Notes under the pieces: generated by a model
Database searches by the model: none
Seen by the model: the letters and a program-made list of their open reading frames with translations, nothing else
Told to the model about the DNA's origin: nothing
Made by a program: the position numbers and the translations under genes
Source of the DNA: Methanoregula sp.
Lineage (GTDB): Archaea; Halobacteriota; Methanomicrobia; Methanomicrobiales; Methanospirillaceae
Length of the DNA: 64,000 nt
Direction: 5' to 3'
Assembly: GCA_030694985.1 (NCBI GenBank)
Contig: JAUYTV010000037.1
Span: 124,001-188,000 of the forward strand
Shown: positions 9,201 through 21,481 of the stretch, one piece after another
Numbering within the stretch: the stretch's first letter is position 1
How the letters are laid out: every line of letters starts with the position of its first letter

Positions 9201-9460
9201 GACGCCAGCTCATCAAGAAAAGCATCCTTCTCCTTTCGTTTAAAAGATCCCCTTTGGTATTCAGAAAGGGCCTCTTCGGTCTTTTCGGCAAAAAGGATAT
9301 CATCTTTCAGTGTTGGTTTTAGATTGTCAAGAGTCTTGATGATATACCTCCCCCCCTCTCGGATTATGAGCAGTTCCTCTCCTTCAGAAAGATTGTCTCT
9401 CATGGATGTGGGAATGACAATCTGGCCCTTTGAACTTACGCGGGTAATGCCGATATCCAT
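9194..9460 (-). CDS. AbrB-type antitoxin
   Basis: An 88-residue protein with a SpoVT/AbrB DNA-binding domain at the N-terminus (TRVSSKGQIVIPTSMRDNLSEGEELLIIREGGRYII). The charged C-terminal half (KTEEALSEYQRGSFKRKEKDAFLDELASW) should wrap and block the RelE toxin encoded just downstream. AbrB antitoxin with RelE toxin is a known archaeal pairing. It probably represses its own promoter; a perfect inverted repeat lies 9 bp before the start. Confidence 0.85.
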   Translation of the reverse strand: MDIGITRVSSKGQIVIPTSMRDNLSEGEELLIIREGGRYIIKTLDNLKPTLKDDILFAEKTEEALSEYQRGSFKRKEKDAFLDELASW

Positions 9461-9469
9461 ATCAGATCA

Positions 9470-9485
9470 GTAAGATACATCTTAC
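9470..9485. promoter_or_regulatory. Palindromic operator candidate of the toxin-antitoxin operon
   Basis: GTAAGAT-AC-ATCTTAC is a perfect 7+7 bp inverted repeat just before the antitoxin start. On the minus strand a TATA-like atatacttt lies directly upstream (9490-9498), so the palindrome falls between TATA box and start codon, where a bound AbrB dimer would block transcription. Confidence 0.55.
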
Positions 9486-9665
9486 ATTAAAGTATATCAT
9501 CCTTTGTCCAAAGGTAACTGTTCAAATATACCCTGAAAAGTTACCATTTTTTACGTAGGCCAGTCCGATCGTTGTCACGATCCGGATGATTTGGTACGCT
9601 TGGTTTTTTTGCCGTTCATGAATCATATTAATTATCCTATAGAACGTAGTTATCAGGCACCAAGG

Positions 9666-9740
9666 GGGCTTGTGGCTTAGCTTGGACATAGCGCCGGGCT
9701 TCTAACCCGGATGTCGGGGGTTCAAATCCCCCCAAGCCCG
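9666..9740 (+). tRNA. tRNA-Arg (anticodon TCT)
   Basis: The acceptor stem GGGCTTG pairs with CAAGCCC. The anticodon stem ccggg/cccgg encloses cttctaa, giving anticodon TCT, which reads AGA. The T arm is GGGGG-TTCAAAT-CCCCC. No intron and no encoded CCA; discriminator base G. Confidence 0.93.
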
Positions 9741-9753
9741 TTTTTTTATTTTT
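9741..9753 (+). terminator. T-rich terminator after tRNA-Arg
   Basis: tttttttattttt directly follows the mature tRNA end, a typical archaeal U-tract terminator. Confidence 0.65.
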
Positions 9754-9823
9754 GCTATCGGACAGGATTGATTTATGACAGATGATATCGCAGAGTAATC
9801 GAGAGAGTGGCGATGCAAAAAGG

Positions 9824-10060
9824 TCAGTTGTTGAGGATTTTCTTTACTTCATCAAAGGAGCAGGATGGGTTTTTATTAATTTCAATCTCGCTCACTTCTA
9901 CTGTAACTGCTCTATGGACAAGCATGAGTTCTTCATCCTCAAGCATTCGTTCATAGGCAAGGAGAGCCTGACGGATCACTTCGGTCTGATTTCCGGCATA
10001 CCCTTTTTCAATGATCCTTTTTATCACGGCCTCATAGGGTGATCCAATGCTTATGTTCAT
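9824..10060 (-). CDS. Orphan ribbon-helix-helix antitoxin-like protein
   Basis: A 78-residue protein with a CopG/ParD-like ribbon-helix-helix N-terminus (MNISIGSPYEAVIKRIIEKGYAGNQTEVIRQALLAYERMLEDEE). The acidic C-terminal tail (VEVSEIEINKNPSCSFDEVKKILNN) is of the kind that binds a toxin, but no toxin gene follows: the next element downstream is tRNA-Arg on the other strand. It may be a solitary regulator or the remains of a pair. Repeated 8-mers at its start look like its own operator. Confidence 0.7.
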   Translation of the reverse strand: MNISIGSPYEAVIKRIIEKGYAGNQTEVIRQALLAYERMLEDEELMLVHRAVTVEVSEIEINKNPSCSFDEVKKILNN

Positions 10061-10092
10061 AAATATTGTATTGAATGTTCATTTGATCCAAT
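10041..10092. repeat. Nested direct repeats at the RHH gene start
   Basis: GATCCAAT occurs at 10041-10048 and 10085-10092, and ATGTTCAT at 10053-10060 and 10075-10082. The inner pair is spaced 22 bp and the outer pair 44 bp, that is two and four DNA turns. Such phased repeats suit cooperative RHH dimers. Confidence 0.5.
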
Positions 10093-10157
10093 AAATAATG
10101 CACATTGGGTAAGGATCTATTCAGTTTGAATCCCGCTTTTGCTACGGGAATTAGGAT

Positions 10158-10179
10158 TTTAAAAATCAAAAAAAGAAAA
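10158..10179 (-). terminator. U-rich terminator of the rpo-nusA operon
   Basis: On the minus strand TTTTCTTTTTTTGATTTTT follows the nusA stop directly. A weak cccg/cggg hairpin lies further downstream (10132-10151). Confidence 0.55.
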
Positions 10180-10656
10180 CTATAACTGAGCCTGCTCATC
10201 AGCCGGCTGATCATCTGTCGGCTTTTGGAGGATCTGCACATCAATAATATCGTAATGGCGCTGGGAAAGTTTCTTTGCCTTAAAGATGTTCTTTCCGTCC
10301 TTTCCAATCGCAATTCCCCGGTCTGCGTCACTGACTTCGACCTGCACCGTCTGCTCGCCGGGTTCGCCTTCAAAGAGCAGCGAAGTGACCTGTGCGGGTA
10401 AGAAACAGTTCTTGATGAACTGTTCGACATTGTTGTTGTACTCAACAACTTCGATCTTCTTTCCCATCACTTCGGAAGCCTTCTTGATCGAAGCTCCCTT
10501 CTTACCGATCGCAAGCCCCATATCACCGGGATTTATCACAAAGATAAGGCGGGCGTTCCGGTCATCCATCACACAGTCGCGGCTTCCTGCGCCAGTCAGG
10601 CTCTCGAACTGGGAGATCAGGCGCATACAGTCTTCGGTAAGTACTACTTCGCCCAT
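10180..10656 (-). CDS. nusA: Archaeal NusA-like transcription factor
   Basis: A 158-residue protein with two KH domains. The first has the GxxG-type loop IGKKGASIKKASEVMGKKIEVVEY (about residues 49-72), the second IGKDGKNIFKAKKL (about 112-125). As usual in archaea there is no S1 domain or N-terminal RNA polymerase-binding domain. It binds RNA during transcription elongation or termination. It is the last gene of the rpo operon, 4 nt after rpl30e, and has an acidic tail. In many archaea rps12, rps7 and EF-1-alpha come next; here they do not. Confidence 0.9.
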   Translation of the reverse strand: MGEVVLTEDCMRLISQFESLTGAGSRDCVMDDRNARLIFVINPGDMGLAIGKKGASIKKASEVMGKKIEVVEYNNNVEQFIKNCFLPAQVTSLLFEGEPGEQTVQVEVSDADRGIAIGKDGKNIFKAKKLSQRHYDIIDVQILQKPTDDQPADEQAQL

Positions 10657-10660
10657 ATTA

Positions 10661-10951
10661 TCATGCCCTCTTTAAGGACAGGATATCTGATTCGCCGGGG
10701 CTGATGATTGCAAGCGTGCTCACCATGAACGGCTTTCCGCAGGCTTTTCCGAGCGCAACGCTGGACCCTTCAAAGGTGTGAATGAAGAGATTCTCTGTAG
10801 CAGTAATTTTTGCCTTGAAGGCTGCCGGGCAGTTACCTGCAATAACGATCATCTGGGCTTTGCCTTCTTTTACGCATTTTTCTGTGTTGTTCTGGCCAAG
10901 AATTACATTTCCGGTCTTTATGGCCCTTCTTAGTGATGCATTAAAATCCAT
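10661..10951 (-). CDS. rpl30e: Ribosomal protein L30e
   Basis: A 96-residue protein of the L7Ae/L30e fold: MDFNASLRRAIKTGNVILGQNNTEKCVKEGKAQMIVIAGNCP, then GSSVALGKACGKPFMVSTLAI. The ORF track begins at a TTG two codons earlier, but ATG 10951 has a good ribosome-binding site (GAGG 8 nt upstream). In archaea this gene sits between rpoA'' and nusA, exactly as here. Confidence 0.93.
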   Translation of the reverse strand: MDFNASLRRAIKTGNVILGQNNTEKCVKEGKAQMIVIAGNCPAAFKAKITATENLFIHTFEGSSVALGKACGKPFMVSTLAIISPGESDILSLKRA

Positions 10952-10971
10952 GTACAATTCCTCTTAAAATT

Positions 10972-14789
<3,818 letters not shown>

Positions 14790-14790
14790 C

Positions 14791-16605
14791 TTACACCACG
14801 TCCTGTAATTTCAACCTGGGTGCAATTCCCATACTCTTCATCTCATCTAACAGGAGCTTGAATGCATAGCTCATCTCAACCGAGTAGATGTCGGTCTCGT
14901 TGCCACACGCAAGGCAGCGGGTCATGTTGCGCCTGCGGTCAAGCATTGCAACCATACCGCAGTGTGCGCAGACATATTCCATCACCTTATCTGACTCATC
15001 GAGCAGGCGCTCTTTTAATGCCATTGCCGCACCGTGTCCGATCATGACATCGCGTTCCATCTCACCAAACCGGAGACCGCCTTCACGGGCACGTCCTTCT
15101 GTTGGCTGGCGGGTGAGCACCTGCACAGGTCCACGGGAGCGTGCGTGCATCTTTGCCGATACCATGTGGTAGAGTTTCTGGTAGTAGATCACACCGATGT
15201 AGACATCGGCCTTGAACTGCTTGCCGGTGATACCGTCATACATGATCTCGCGGCCATTGTGGGAGAATCCGAGATTCTTTAATGATGCACGGATATTTGC
15301 CTCACTCTCGCCACCAAATGCGGTGCCGTTGATACGTCTTCCTTCAAGCGACCCGACTTTGCCTCCGATCATCTCAAGCATGTGACCGACAGTCATTCGG
15401 CTCGGGATTGCGTGGGGGTTGATCACAAGGTCAGGACATTGTCCGCTCTCGGTAAATGGCATATCTTCCTGCGGTGCGATCAGACCGATAACACCTTTCT
15501 GACCGTGCCGGGATGCAAACTTGTCGCCGACTTCCGGTATACGGAGGTCTCTTGTGCGCACCTTGACCAGCCGGGAGCTGTTCTCCCCCTCGGTGATGAT
15601 CACCGTGTCGACAATGCCGTGCTCGTTGCTGCGCATGGTTACTGAGGTGTCGCGGCGCTTCTCTACAGCGATCAATTCACCGGTTGGTTCTTCCAGGAAC
15701 CGTGGCGGGGAAGTCTTTCCGATCAGTACATCTTTTTCGGCAACAACCGTTTCAGGGTTAATCACGCCATCTTCATCGAGATTCTTGTAAGAGTCGGCAC
15801 CGTGCGCACCGGCAACTTCTTCTTCAGGGACTTCGATGCGGTCGATCTGTCCGCCAGGATAGCGGCGTTCTTCGCCTTCATAGGTACGGAAGAAGTGGGA
15901 TCGCCCGAGTCCGCGTTCGATAGACGCCTTGTTAAAGATGAGCGCATCTTCAATATTGTAGCCTTCATAGGAGATGATCGCAACAACAAAGTTCTGTCCT
16001 GCAGGCCGGTCATCCGAGCCAATCAGTTCAGAAGTCTGGGTGTGAGTGAGCGGTTTTTGCGTATAGTGGAGCAGGTGACCCCGGGTATCGGGGCGGAGCT
16101 TCATATTGGCGCATCCAAAACCGAGCGCCTGCTTGACCATTCCTGCACCCATTGTTACACGCGGACTGGCATTGTGCTCCGGAAACGGAACGTGTGCGGC
16201 ACCGATACCAAGGATCAGGGAGGGGTCAATCTCAAGGTGTGTGTGGGCGGGTGTGATCTTATCAAAGTGCATGGCAATGAGAAGATCCTCTTCTTCTTCA
16301 GCATCGAGAAACTCTATCATACCGCGCTGGACAAACCAGTTGATATCGATCTCTTTTTTGGCAAGTTTTGCAAGATCTGCATCGGTGATGATCGGTTCTC
16401 CGTTCTTTAAGACAATCAGCGGGCGCCGGGCCCTGCCCTGGTCGGTGAGGATCACGACATCGCCGTTGTATTCCTTGTAAGAAACATTCACTTCGGGAGC
16501 AACTTCTCCCTTACGGCGCATGGCCCGGATACTGGCAACCAGTGCTTTTGGGTCATTGTGGAGTCCGACAAGTGCACCGTCAACAAACACGCGTGATTTT
16601 TTCAT
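14791..16605 (-). CDS. rpoB1: DNA-directed RNA polymerase subunit B'
   Basis: The 604-residue C-terminal half of the second-largest subunit. Hallmarks include GHSN-type [64 protein letters not shown], and the zinc site CAHCG...CLACG near the C-terminus. The B subunit is split into B'' and B', as in most methanogens. Its ATG overlaps the rpoB'' stop by 4 nt (ATGA). Confidence 0.97.
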   Translation of the reverse strand: MKKSRVFVDGALVGLHNDPKALVASIRAMRRKGEVAPEVNVSYKEYNGDVVILTDQGRARRPLIVLKNGEPIITDADLAKLAKKEIDINWFVQRGMIEFLDAEEEEDLLIAMHFDKITPAHTHLEIDPSLILGIGAAHVPFPEHNASPRVTMGAGMVKQALGFGCANMKLRPDTRGHLLHYTQKPLTHTQTSELIGSDDRPAGQNFVVAIISYEGYNIEDALIFNKASIERGLGRSHFFRTYEGEERRYPGGQIDRIEVPEEEVAGAHGADSYKNLDEDGVINPETVVAEKDVLIGKTSPPRFLEEPTGELIAVEKRRDTSVTMRSNEHGIVDTVIITEGENSSRLVKVRTRDLRIPEVGDKFASRHGQKGVIGLIAPQEDMPFTESGQCPDLVINPHAIPSRMTVGHMLEMIGGKVGSLEGRRINGTAFGGESEANIRASLKNLGFSHNGREIMYDGITGKQFKADVYIGVIYYQKLYHMVSAKMHARSRGPVQVLTRQPTEGRAREGGLRFGEMERDVMIGHGAAMALKERLLDESDKVMEYVCAHCGMVAMLDRRRNMTRCLACGNETDIYSVEMSYAFKLLLDEMKSMGIAPRLKLQDVV

Positions 16606-18161
16606 CGTGACTCTCCCTTGATCGGTTCAACATCAAGGTTGTGCAGGATCTGCAGGATCTGATCTTCGTTATCTACCCCTTTGCTGATCTCAACCATCTG
16701 GGCGAAGTTCTTGACAAGCCCACAATTCGGACCTTCTGGTGTTTCGCTTGGGCAGATCCGGCCCCACTGGGTCGGGTGCAGGTCACGGGCCTCGAAATGT
16801 GGCTGTGAACGTGAGAGTGGTGAGATCACGCGGCGCAGGTGCGAGAGCACGGCCATGTGGTCGATGCGATCGAGGAGTTGTGAGACACCGGTTCTTCCGC
16901 CCACCCAGTTACCGGTGGCAAGCGGGTGCAGCAGGCGCTCAGTCAGCACATCGGCCCGCACGGCAGTCCCAATCGAGAGATCGCGGTGACGCATGCTGGC
17001 GCGTTCGAGCTGGTACTTGATGTCGCGGGTAAGCCGGTTTAAGGAGATACGGAAGAGATCTTCCATTAAATCTCCGGCAAGTTTCAACCGCTTGTTGGAG
17101 TAGTGGTCCTTGTCATCGATCCTGCGCTTGTCGAGCACGAGATCGAAACAGGCCTCTGCCATGCGCCCGAGGAAGTGGCCCTTTGCAAGCCGGACCGAGA
17201 GGATCATTTCGTGATATCCCTCGTCGCCTTCCTTTAAGTTGGCTGGCATGGAGTAGTTGAGATGGGGCAGGAGATAGTTGTCGAGCACGAACTCCGCCCG
17301 CTTGCGCTGGTAATCCTTTGTCTGGTTGGGTGCCAGTTTCTTACCCACATACATAATACCGCCATCAACCGAATCGCATTCACTCTCTTCGAGATTCTGC
17401 ATCATGAAGGTCAGGATATCTTCATCGGTTGAGACCGCATTGACAACTTCCTGGTCATTGATCATGCCCAGTGCACGCATCAGGTCGACAAATTTCAGGT
17501 GTCCGGCAACCGAGGGGAACGAGACTTCAAGCAGGTTCTTCTTGTTGCGTTCAACAACCACCAGTGCACGGTATCCCCGAAACTGCGAGAACACCTTGGC
17601 TACATAGATAGGCTCATTGTATCGCTCGGTGGACTCGGTCATGATCTTGTTAGACGCCAGGTCTTCTAAGGTCATGAGCACACGCTCGGTACCGTTAACA
17701 ATGAAATATCCGCCCGGATCGAATGCATCCTCACCTTTGGCAACGCGCTGCTCGTCATTCATGCCATAAAGGTTGCAGGATGTTGAGCCGATCATGACAG
17801 GGAGCTGTCCGATCGTAGTAACGATCGGTTCCTGCCGGTCTTCACCATGCACAAGGGTGAGGCCCAGCTGGATAGGGGCTGCATACGTCAGGTTGCGCAG
17901 GCGTGCCTCGCAGGGATAAAGTTCGCTCTGCGAACCATCCGCTTCCCGGACGAGCGGCTTTTTTACCGTTATTTCGCCGAGTTCTACCCAGACTGCTTCG
18001 TTGTTCTTGCCCCGGTTCTCAATATCCGTCTCAATAATCTGCGTCTCTTTTACCACTTTTTGCAATTTATACTTCAGGAAATAGTTATAGGAGTCAAGCT
18101 GGTGGCGCGCAACATGCTCCCGTGAAAAATACGCCCTCGATAAAATACTTCTGTCAATCAG
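16602..18161 (-). CDS. rpoB2: DNA-directed RNA polymerase subunit B'', probable CTG start
   Basis: The N-terminal half of the B subunit ([51 protein letters not shown]; ...[25 protein letters not shown]). The ORF track starts at a TTG (18065), but the same frame runs upstream with family-like sequence ([29 protein letters not shown]), matching the known RpoB'' N-terminus (..SYNxF..). No ATG, GTG or TTG occurs in frame before the stop that bounds it. The best candidate is CTG 18161, eight bases after a run of seven G that could serve as ribosome-binding site, 19 nt after rpoH. ATT 18158 is an alternative; so is an error in the G run. Confidence 0.85.
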   Translation of the reverse strand: MIDRSILSRAYFSREHVARHQLDSYNYFLKYKLQKVVKETQIIETDIENRGKNNEAVWVELGEITVKKPLVREADGSQSELYPCEARLRNLTYAAPIQLGLTLVHGEDRQEPIVTTIGQLPVMIGSTSCNLYGMNDEQRVAKGEDAFDPGGYFIVNGTERVLMTLEDLASNKIMTESTERYNEPIYVAKVFSQFRGYRALVVVERNKKNLLEVSFPSVAGHLKFVDLMRALGMINDQEVVNAVSTDEDILTFMMQNLEESECDSVDGGIMYVGKKLAPNQTKDYQRKRAEFVLDNYLLPHLNYSMPANLKEGDEGYHEMILSVRLAKGHFLGRMAEACFDLVLDKRRIDDKDHYSNKRLKLAGDLMEDLFRISLNRLTRDIKYQLERASMRHRDLSIGTAVRADVLTERLLHPLATGNWVGGRTGVSQLLDRIDHMAVLSHLRRVISPLSRSQPHFEARDLHPTQWGRICPSETPEGPNCGLVKNFAQMVEISKGVDNEDQILQILHNLDVEPIKGESR

Positions 18162-18180
18162 ACTTAAAACCCCCCCGGAT

Positions 18181-18432
18181 TTATTTCTTGGGTCTCTTTA
18201 CCACGAGACGGAACGATTCAGCTCTTCCGGCTGTATGGCTCACACGGATAATTCTTATCACATCATCGGCTTCTGCGCCGATCACTTTGACTGCTGGATC
18301 GTCATGGAATACTTTTGGTAATTGTTCGGTTGTTATGTTGTAAGTGGTGAGAAGCGCAGAAACCTCCTCCTCACTCATAATTTCATGGTCTGGCACCATA
18401 TCGTGCTTCAACACATTAAGTTTGGTGCTCAA
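18181..18432 (-). CDS. rpoH: DNA-directed RNA polymerase subunit H
   Basis: The 83-residue archaeal counterpart of eukaryotic RPB5 C-terminal domain: [75 protein letters not shown]. The start is a TTG (18432), preceded by a strong purine-rich GGGAGGGGG. It is the first protein gene of the polymerase operon, lying 76 nt downstream of tRNA-Lys. Confidence 0.95.
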   Translation of the reverse strand: MSTKLNVLKHDMVPDHEIMSEEEVSALLTTYNITTEQLPKVFHDDPAVKVIGAEADDVIRIIRVSHTAGRAESFRLVVKRPKK

Positions 18433-18508
18433 TGAAAAACCCCCTCCCGCATAAACAAATTTCCTCTCAGATGTATCACCGCAAAAAACCCACGATTGCT
18501 CGTGGCAA

Positions 18509-18582
18509 CGGGCCCGGAGGGATTTGAACCCCCGACCACCTGGTTAAAAGCCAGGCGCTCTACCGAACTGAGCTACGAACCC
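18509..18582 (-). tRNA. tRNA-Lys (anticodon TTT)
   Basis: Read on the minus strand: acceptor GGGTTCG pairs with CGGGCCC (two G-T pairs), anticodon stem CCTGG/CCAGG with loop CTTTTAA giving anticodon TTT, and T arm GGGGG-TTCAAAT-CCCTC. No intron; discriminator G; CCA not encoded. It lies just ahead of rpoH on the same strand. Confidence 0.93.
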
Positions 18583-18624
18583 AATATGGAATAAGATGTA
18601 CAGCATTATAACAATGTAAGAAAA

Positions 18625-18634
18625 CTATATAAAT
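18625..18634 (-). promoter_or_regulatory. TATA box for tRNA-Lys
   Basis: Minus-strand TATTTATATAG lies about 45-50 bp before the mature tRNA end, leaving room for a short trimmed leader. It may also feed the rpo operon. Confidence 0.55.
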
Positions 18635-18666
18635 ATTTTCCCGGTTTTATTCGATTCAACCAAACG

Positions 18667-19296
18667 TCAGGCAGCTTTTGCAAACTTTTCGTTGATCTCT
18701 TTTAAGCGAATCTCGTCAGTCTTAATCTTCTGGTCGAGTTTGTTAATCGACAGGAGATCGTCTTCAGGTACCGCGTGGCCGGGGTTATTCATGCCGCTTG
18801 CATTTTTCAAAACTTCAAGAAGGTTTTTGTCCACTTCGATACTCTTGCGGAGCGCGGAGTATTCGGAAATAATTGCAGCATCCTGACCGGCATCCTTTGC
18901 TACCCCGGCTTCCAGTTTCACGCTGCTGCGACGCTCAAAGATCTGCTTTATCGAGTTGAGGAGTTGGGCCGGATTGACGGGTTTTGAGACAAAATCCTCA
19001 ATATTTAAGCTATGCTCCTGTGCCTCTTCGGGAGTGATCTTTTTTGCCGAGAACATGAGTACGGGAAGATCACGGGTTTCCGGGTTAGCCTTGATCTTCT
19101 CTAGTGTTTCCCATCCATCCATCGGCTCCATCATGATATCGAGCAGGATGAGGTCGGGTTTGTTGCCAGTAAGAATGGATATGGCTTCATCCCCCCCATG
19201 GGCGGCAATTGGTTTGAAACCTTTTCTTTTTAAAAGGGCTACAAGACCATCGACAATATAGGGGCTGTCATCAACAATCAGAATTGAATCATTCAC
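18667..19296 (-). CDS. Receiver-domain protein with C-terminal helical domain
   Basis: Residues 1-125 form a CheY-type receiver: acidic DD near the start (VDDSPYIVDGL), the phosphorylation site in DLILLDIMMEPMDGW, and the conserved Lys in MFSAKKITPEE. Residues about 130-209 are a helical domain (DAAIISEYSALRKSIEVDKNLLEVLKNA...) with no recognisable DNA-binding motif. The next gene upstream is a paralog with the same two parts. It probably signals by protein contact, downstream of a kinase not found here. Confidence 0.85.
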   Translation of the reverse strand: MNDSILIVDDSPYIVDGLVALLKRKGFKPIAAHGGDEAISILTGNKPDLILLDIMMEPMDGWETLEKIKANPETRDLPVLMFSAKKITPEEAQEHSLNIEDFVSKPVNPAQLLNSIKQIFERRSSVKLEAGVAKDAGQDAAIISEYSALRKSIEVDKNLLEVLKNASGMNNPGHAVPEDDLLSINKLDQKIKTDEIRLKEINEKFAKAA

Positions 19297-19433
19297 GCTA
19301 ATAGTCCCTCATGTACTCCTATATAAACCGCGGATTTGTCATCAATAGCAGGCACTTGTCTGAGATCCGGATGCAGGGTAATATTATTCCTTATAGTATT
19401 CATAGGTTGATGTAAATAAATTCGGGGAACTGA

Positions 19434-20069
19434 TTATTTTTCTGCAGACGTCCCCGAGAGTTCGCCTTTTATCTGCTGGAGCCGGCTATCCTGGAATTTT
19501 ATATTCATCTCCATGCTCTTTATTGCACGGGATATCTCATCGCTGACACGGACTTTTGAATCATTGAAGTTGTAGGTGGTTTCAAGGATCTTCATTAAGC
19601 GCTTGTTCACATCGATGCTCTTGGCCAGGCGGGCATATTCGGTGATGATCTCGGCATCGAAACCCGATTGTTTTGCCATATCCATATCGGATCTGATGGA
19701 CTGCCGGCGATTGAGCACATGTTCGATCGCATCGTAGAGTTCGCGGTGGGTGATGGGTTTTAAAACGTAATCTTCAATGTAGATACCATATTCCTGGGCT
19801 TCTGAAGGAGTCAGCTGTTTTGCCGTGAGCATGAGTACCGGGATCTCTTTTGTCCCCGGATTTTCCTTAACCTTTTCAAGCGTCTCCCACCCATCCATCG
19901 GTTCCATCATTATGTCGAGAAGGATCAGATCGGGAGTGACCGTCTTTAAAATCTCTAAACACTCTTCACCGCCGTATGCAGCAACTGTACGGTATCCGCC
20001 CCTCTCCAGCATGGTAACAAAGACATCGACGATAAATGGGCTGTCATCGACAACAAGTATTGTAAACAT
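19434..20069 (-). CDS. Receiver-domain protein, paralog with the same helical tail
   Basis: Same layout as its neighbour: receiver domain (VVDDSPFIVDVFVTML; DLILLDIMMEPMDGWETLEKVKENPG; MLTAKQLTPSEAQE) followed by the helical tail (DAEIITEYARLAKSIDVNKRLMKILETTYNF...). The pair clearly arose by duplication. The gene starts on the last base of the roadblock gene's stop, so those two are translationally coupled, while the other receiver gene is 137 nt downstream. The shared C-terminal domain has no name I know. Confidence 0.85.
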   Translation of the reverse strand: MFTILVVDDSPFIVDVFVTMLERGGYRTVAAYGGEECLEILKTVTPDLILLDIMMEPMDGWETLEKVKENPGTKEIPVLMLTAKQLTPSEAQEYGIYIEDYVLKPITHRELYDAIEHVLNRRQSIRSDMDMAKQSGFDAEIITEYARLAKSIDVNKRLMKILETTYNFNDSKVRVSDEISRAIKSMEMNIKFQDSRLQQIKGELSGTSAEK

Positions 20070-20428
20070 TACATAACCTCCCCGATCTTTTTGGCAACTG
20101 TCTGCATCTCTGTATGCACTTTGTCTGCATCAGTTTTATGTCTGACGATTGCAGTGATAAGGAAATTTTCCCCGGCACCCATGACAATAACGGATGTATC
20201 CTGTGCACGTATCGTCACGGACTCCATGGTCTTTAACTTGATTAAACTCCCAACAGACTCCGCTGACGCAAGGATGGTGGCAGACAGCGCACCAAACCAC
20301 GGTTCATTCATTTCCTGGTCGAAAAATTTTCCTCCGATGATTCCATCACGGGATACGAGGGCACATGCTGAAACCCCTTCAATCGCCTTAATCTTATCGA
20401 TAAATACAGAGATCTTCTCTTTCAACAT
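20069..20428 (-). CDS. Roadblock/LC7 domain protein
   Basis: A 119-residue single-domain protein with the roadblock pattern: IDKIKAIEGVSACALVSRDGIIGGKFF, a central helix (WFGALSATILASAESVGSLIKL), and TVIVMGAGENFLITAIVRHKTD-like strands. Roadblock proteins bind or regulate small GTPases (MglB, Rag complexes). No GTPase gene lies in the window. It leads the receiver operon and is divergent from minD, with AT-rich promoter sequence (gcatatatacatatt) before it. Confidence 0.85.
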   Translation of the reverse strand: MLKEKISVFIDKIKAIEGVSACALVSRDGIIGGKFFDQEMNEPWFGALSATILASAESVGSLIKLKTMESVTIRAQDTSVIVMGAGENFLITAIVRHKTDADKVHTEMQTVAKKIGEVM

Positions 20429-20637
20429 GAACCGGCTCCTGTTGCACTACCCTTATCTAATTGATAATACCTGATGGAAGCATATATACATATTGCTTTT
20501 CCTTTTTTATAAACGATACAAAAGTATCCGGTATTTTTATCGAATTTATCCTTAAACTTCTCCTGTGTTACCATTTTAACAAAGGTGCGTAACAACCCTT
20601 ATCTTTCGCGCTGGCTGCGCTGCACGCTGCAATAAGC

Positions 20638-20650
20638 ATATATATATATG
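20638..20650 (+). promoter_or_regulatory. TATA box of the minD gene
   Basis: atatatatatatg ends about 34 bp before the minD ATG, placing transcription start only some ten bases before the gene. Confidence 0.55.
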
Positions 20651-20683
20651 ACTTACCCCAATCAGAGCAATTAAGAATTTCTG

Positions 20684-21463
20684 ATGATCCGTGCATATAC
20701 CATTACTTCTGGAAAAGGCGGAGTGGGAAAGACCACAATAACTGTGAATCTCGGGATATCACTTGCTCTTCTTGGCCGTGAGACCTATATCCTTGATGCC
20801 GATATCGGTATGGCAAACATGGCACTTGTCCTTGGCATGGACGAAATACCGGTCACACTGCATGAGGTGCTGGCGGGAAAAGCAGATATTGAAGATGCAA
20901 TTTATGATGGCCCCGGGGGTGTAAAAGTTGTGCCAAGCGGCATCTCGCTCCAGGGATTCCAGCAGGCCGATCCCGATAAACTAAGGGACGTGATGCACCG
21001 GCTCGTAGACCGTTGTGAGTATCTCCTGATCGATGCCCCGAGCGGAATATCCAAAGAAGGTGTGGTACCACTCTCGGTTGCCGATGAAGTTATCCTCGTA
21101 GTCAACCCGGAACTTGCTTCAATGGCAGATGCGTTAAAAACCAAGATTCTCTGCGAAGTGATGGGGGGACGCGTGTACGGTGCAATCCTGAACCGGGCCG
21201 GTCTTGAGCATACAGAGATCCGTTCAAATAGTGTTGAGGATGTTTTAGGCGTCCGCGTGATCGATGTTGTCCCGGAAGATGCCAATGTCCGCAGGGCGGC
21301 TGCCTACAAAAATCCCTGCGTGCTGAAATATCCCAAAACTGATGCAACACGGGCATTCAAACGAATCGCAGCGCAGATCTCCGGAGTTGTGTACGAAGAT
21401 TCTGTAGGAGAGCCAAAAGAGGAGAGTTTTGTTGACAGGCTTGCCCGTTCAGTTTTCCGGTGA
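20684..21463 (+). CDS. minD: MinD-type ATPase
   Basis: A 259-residue P-loop ATPase with the deviant Walker A KGGVGKTT (residues 10-17), switch I ILDADIGMANMAL, and Walker B-like YLLIDAPSGI. The C-terminus ESFVDRLARSVFR is a short amphipathic helix like the membrane-targeting sequence of MinD. Archaeal MinD-like proteins position proteins or structures in the cell rather than only the division site. A small membrane protein gene follows after 18 nt and may encode its partner. The divergent roadblock/receiver operon lies 255 bp away. Confidence 0.9.
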   Translation: MIRAYTITSGKGGVGKTTITVNLGISLALLGRETYILDADIGMANMALVLGMDEIPVTLHEVLAGKADIEDAIYDGPGGVKVVPSGISLQGFQQADPDKLRDVMHRLVDRCEYLLIDAPSGISKEGVVPLSVADEVILVVNPELASMADALKTKILCEVMGGRVYGAILNRAGLEHTEIRSNSVEDVLGVRVIDVVPEDANVRRAAAYKNPCVLKYPKTDATRAFKRIAAQISGVVYEDSVGEPKEESFVDRLARSVFR

Positions 21464-21481
21464 TACCATTTCTGGGGGATA

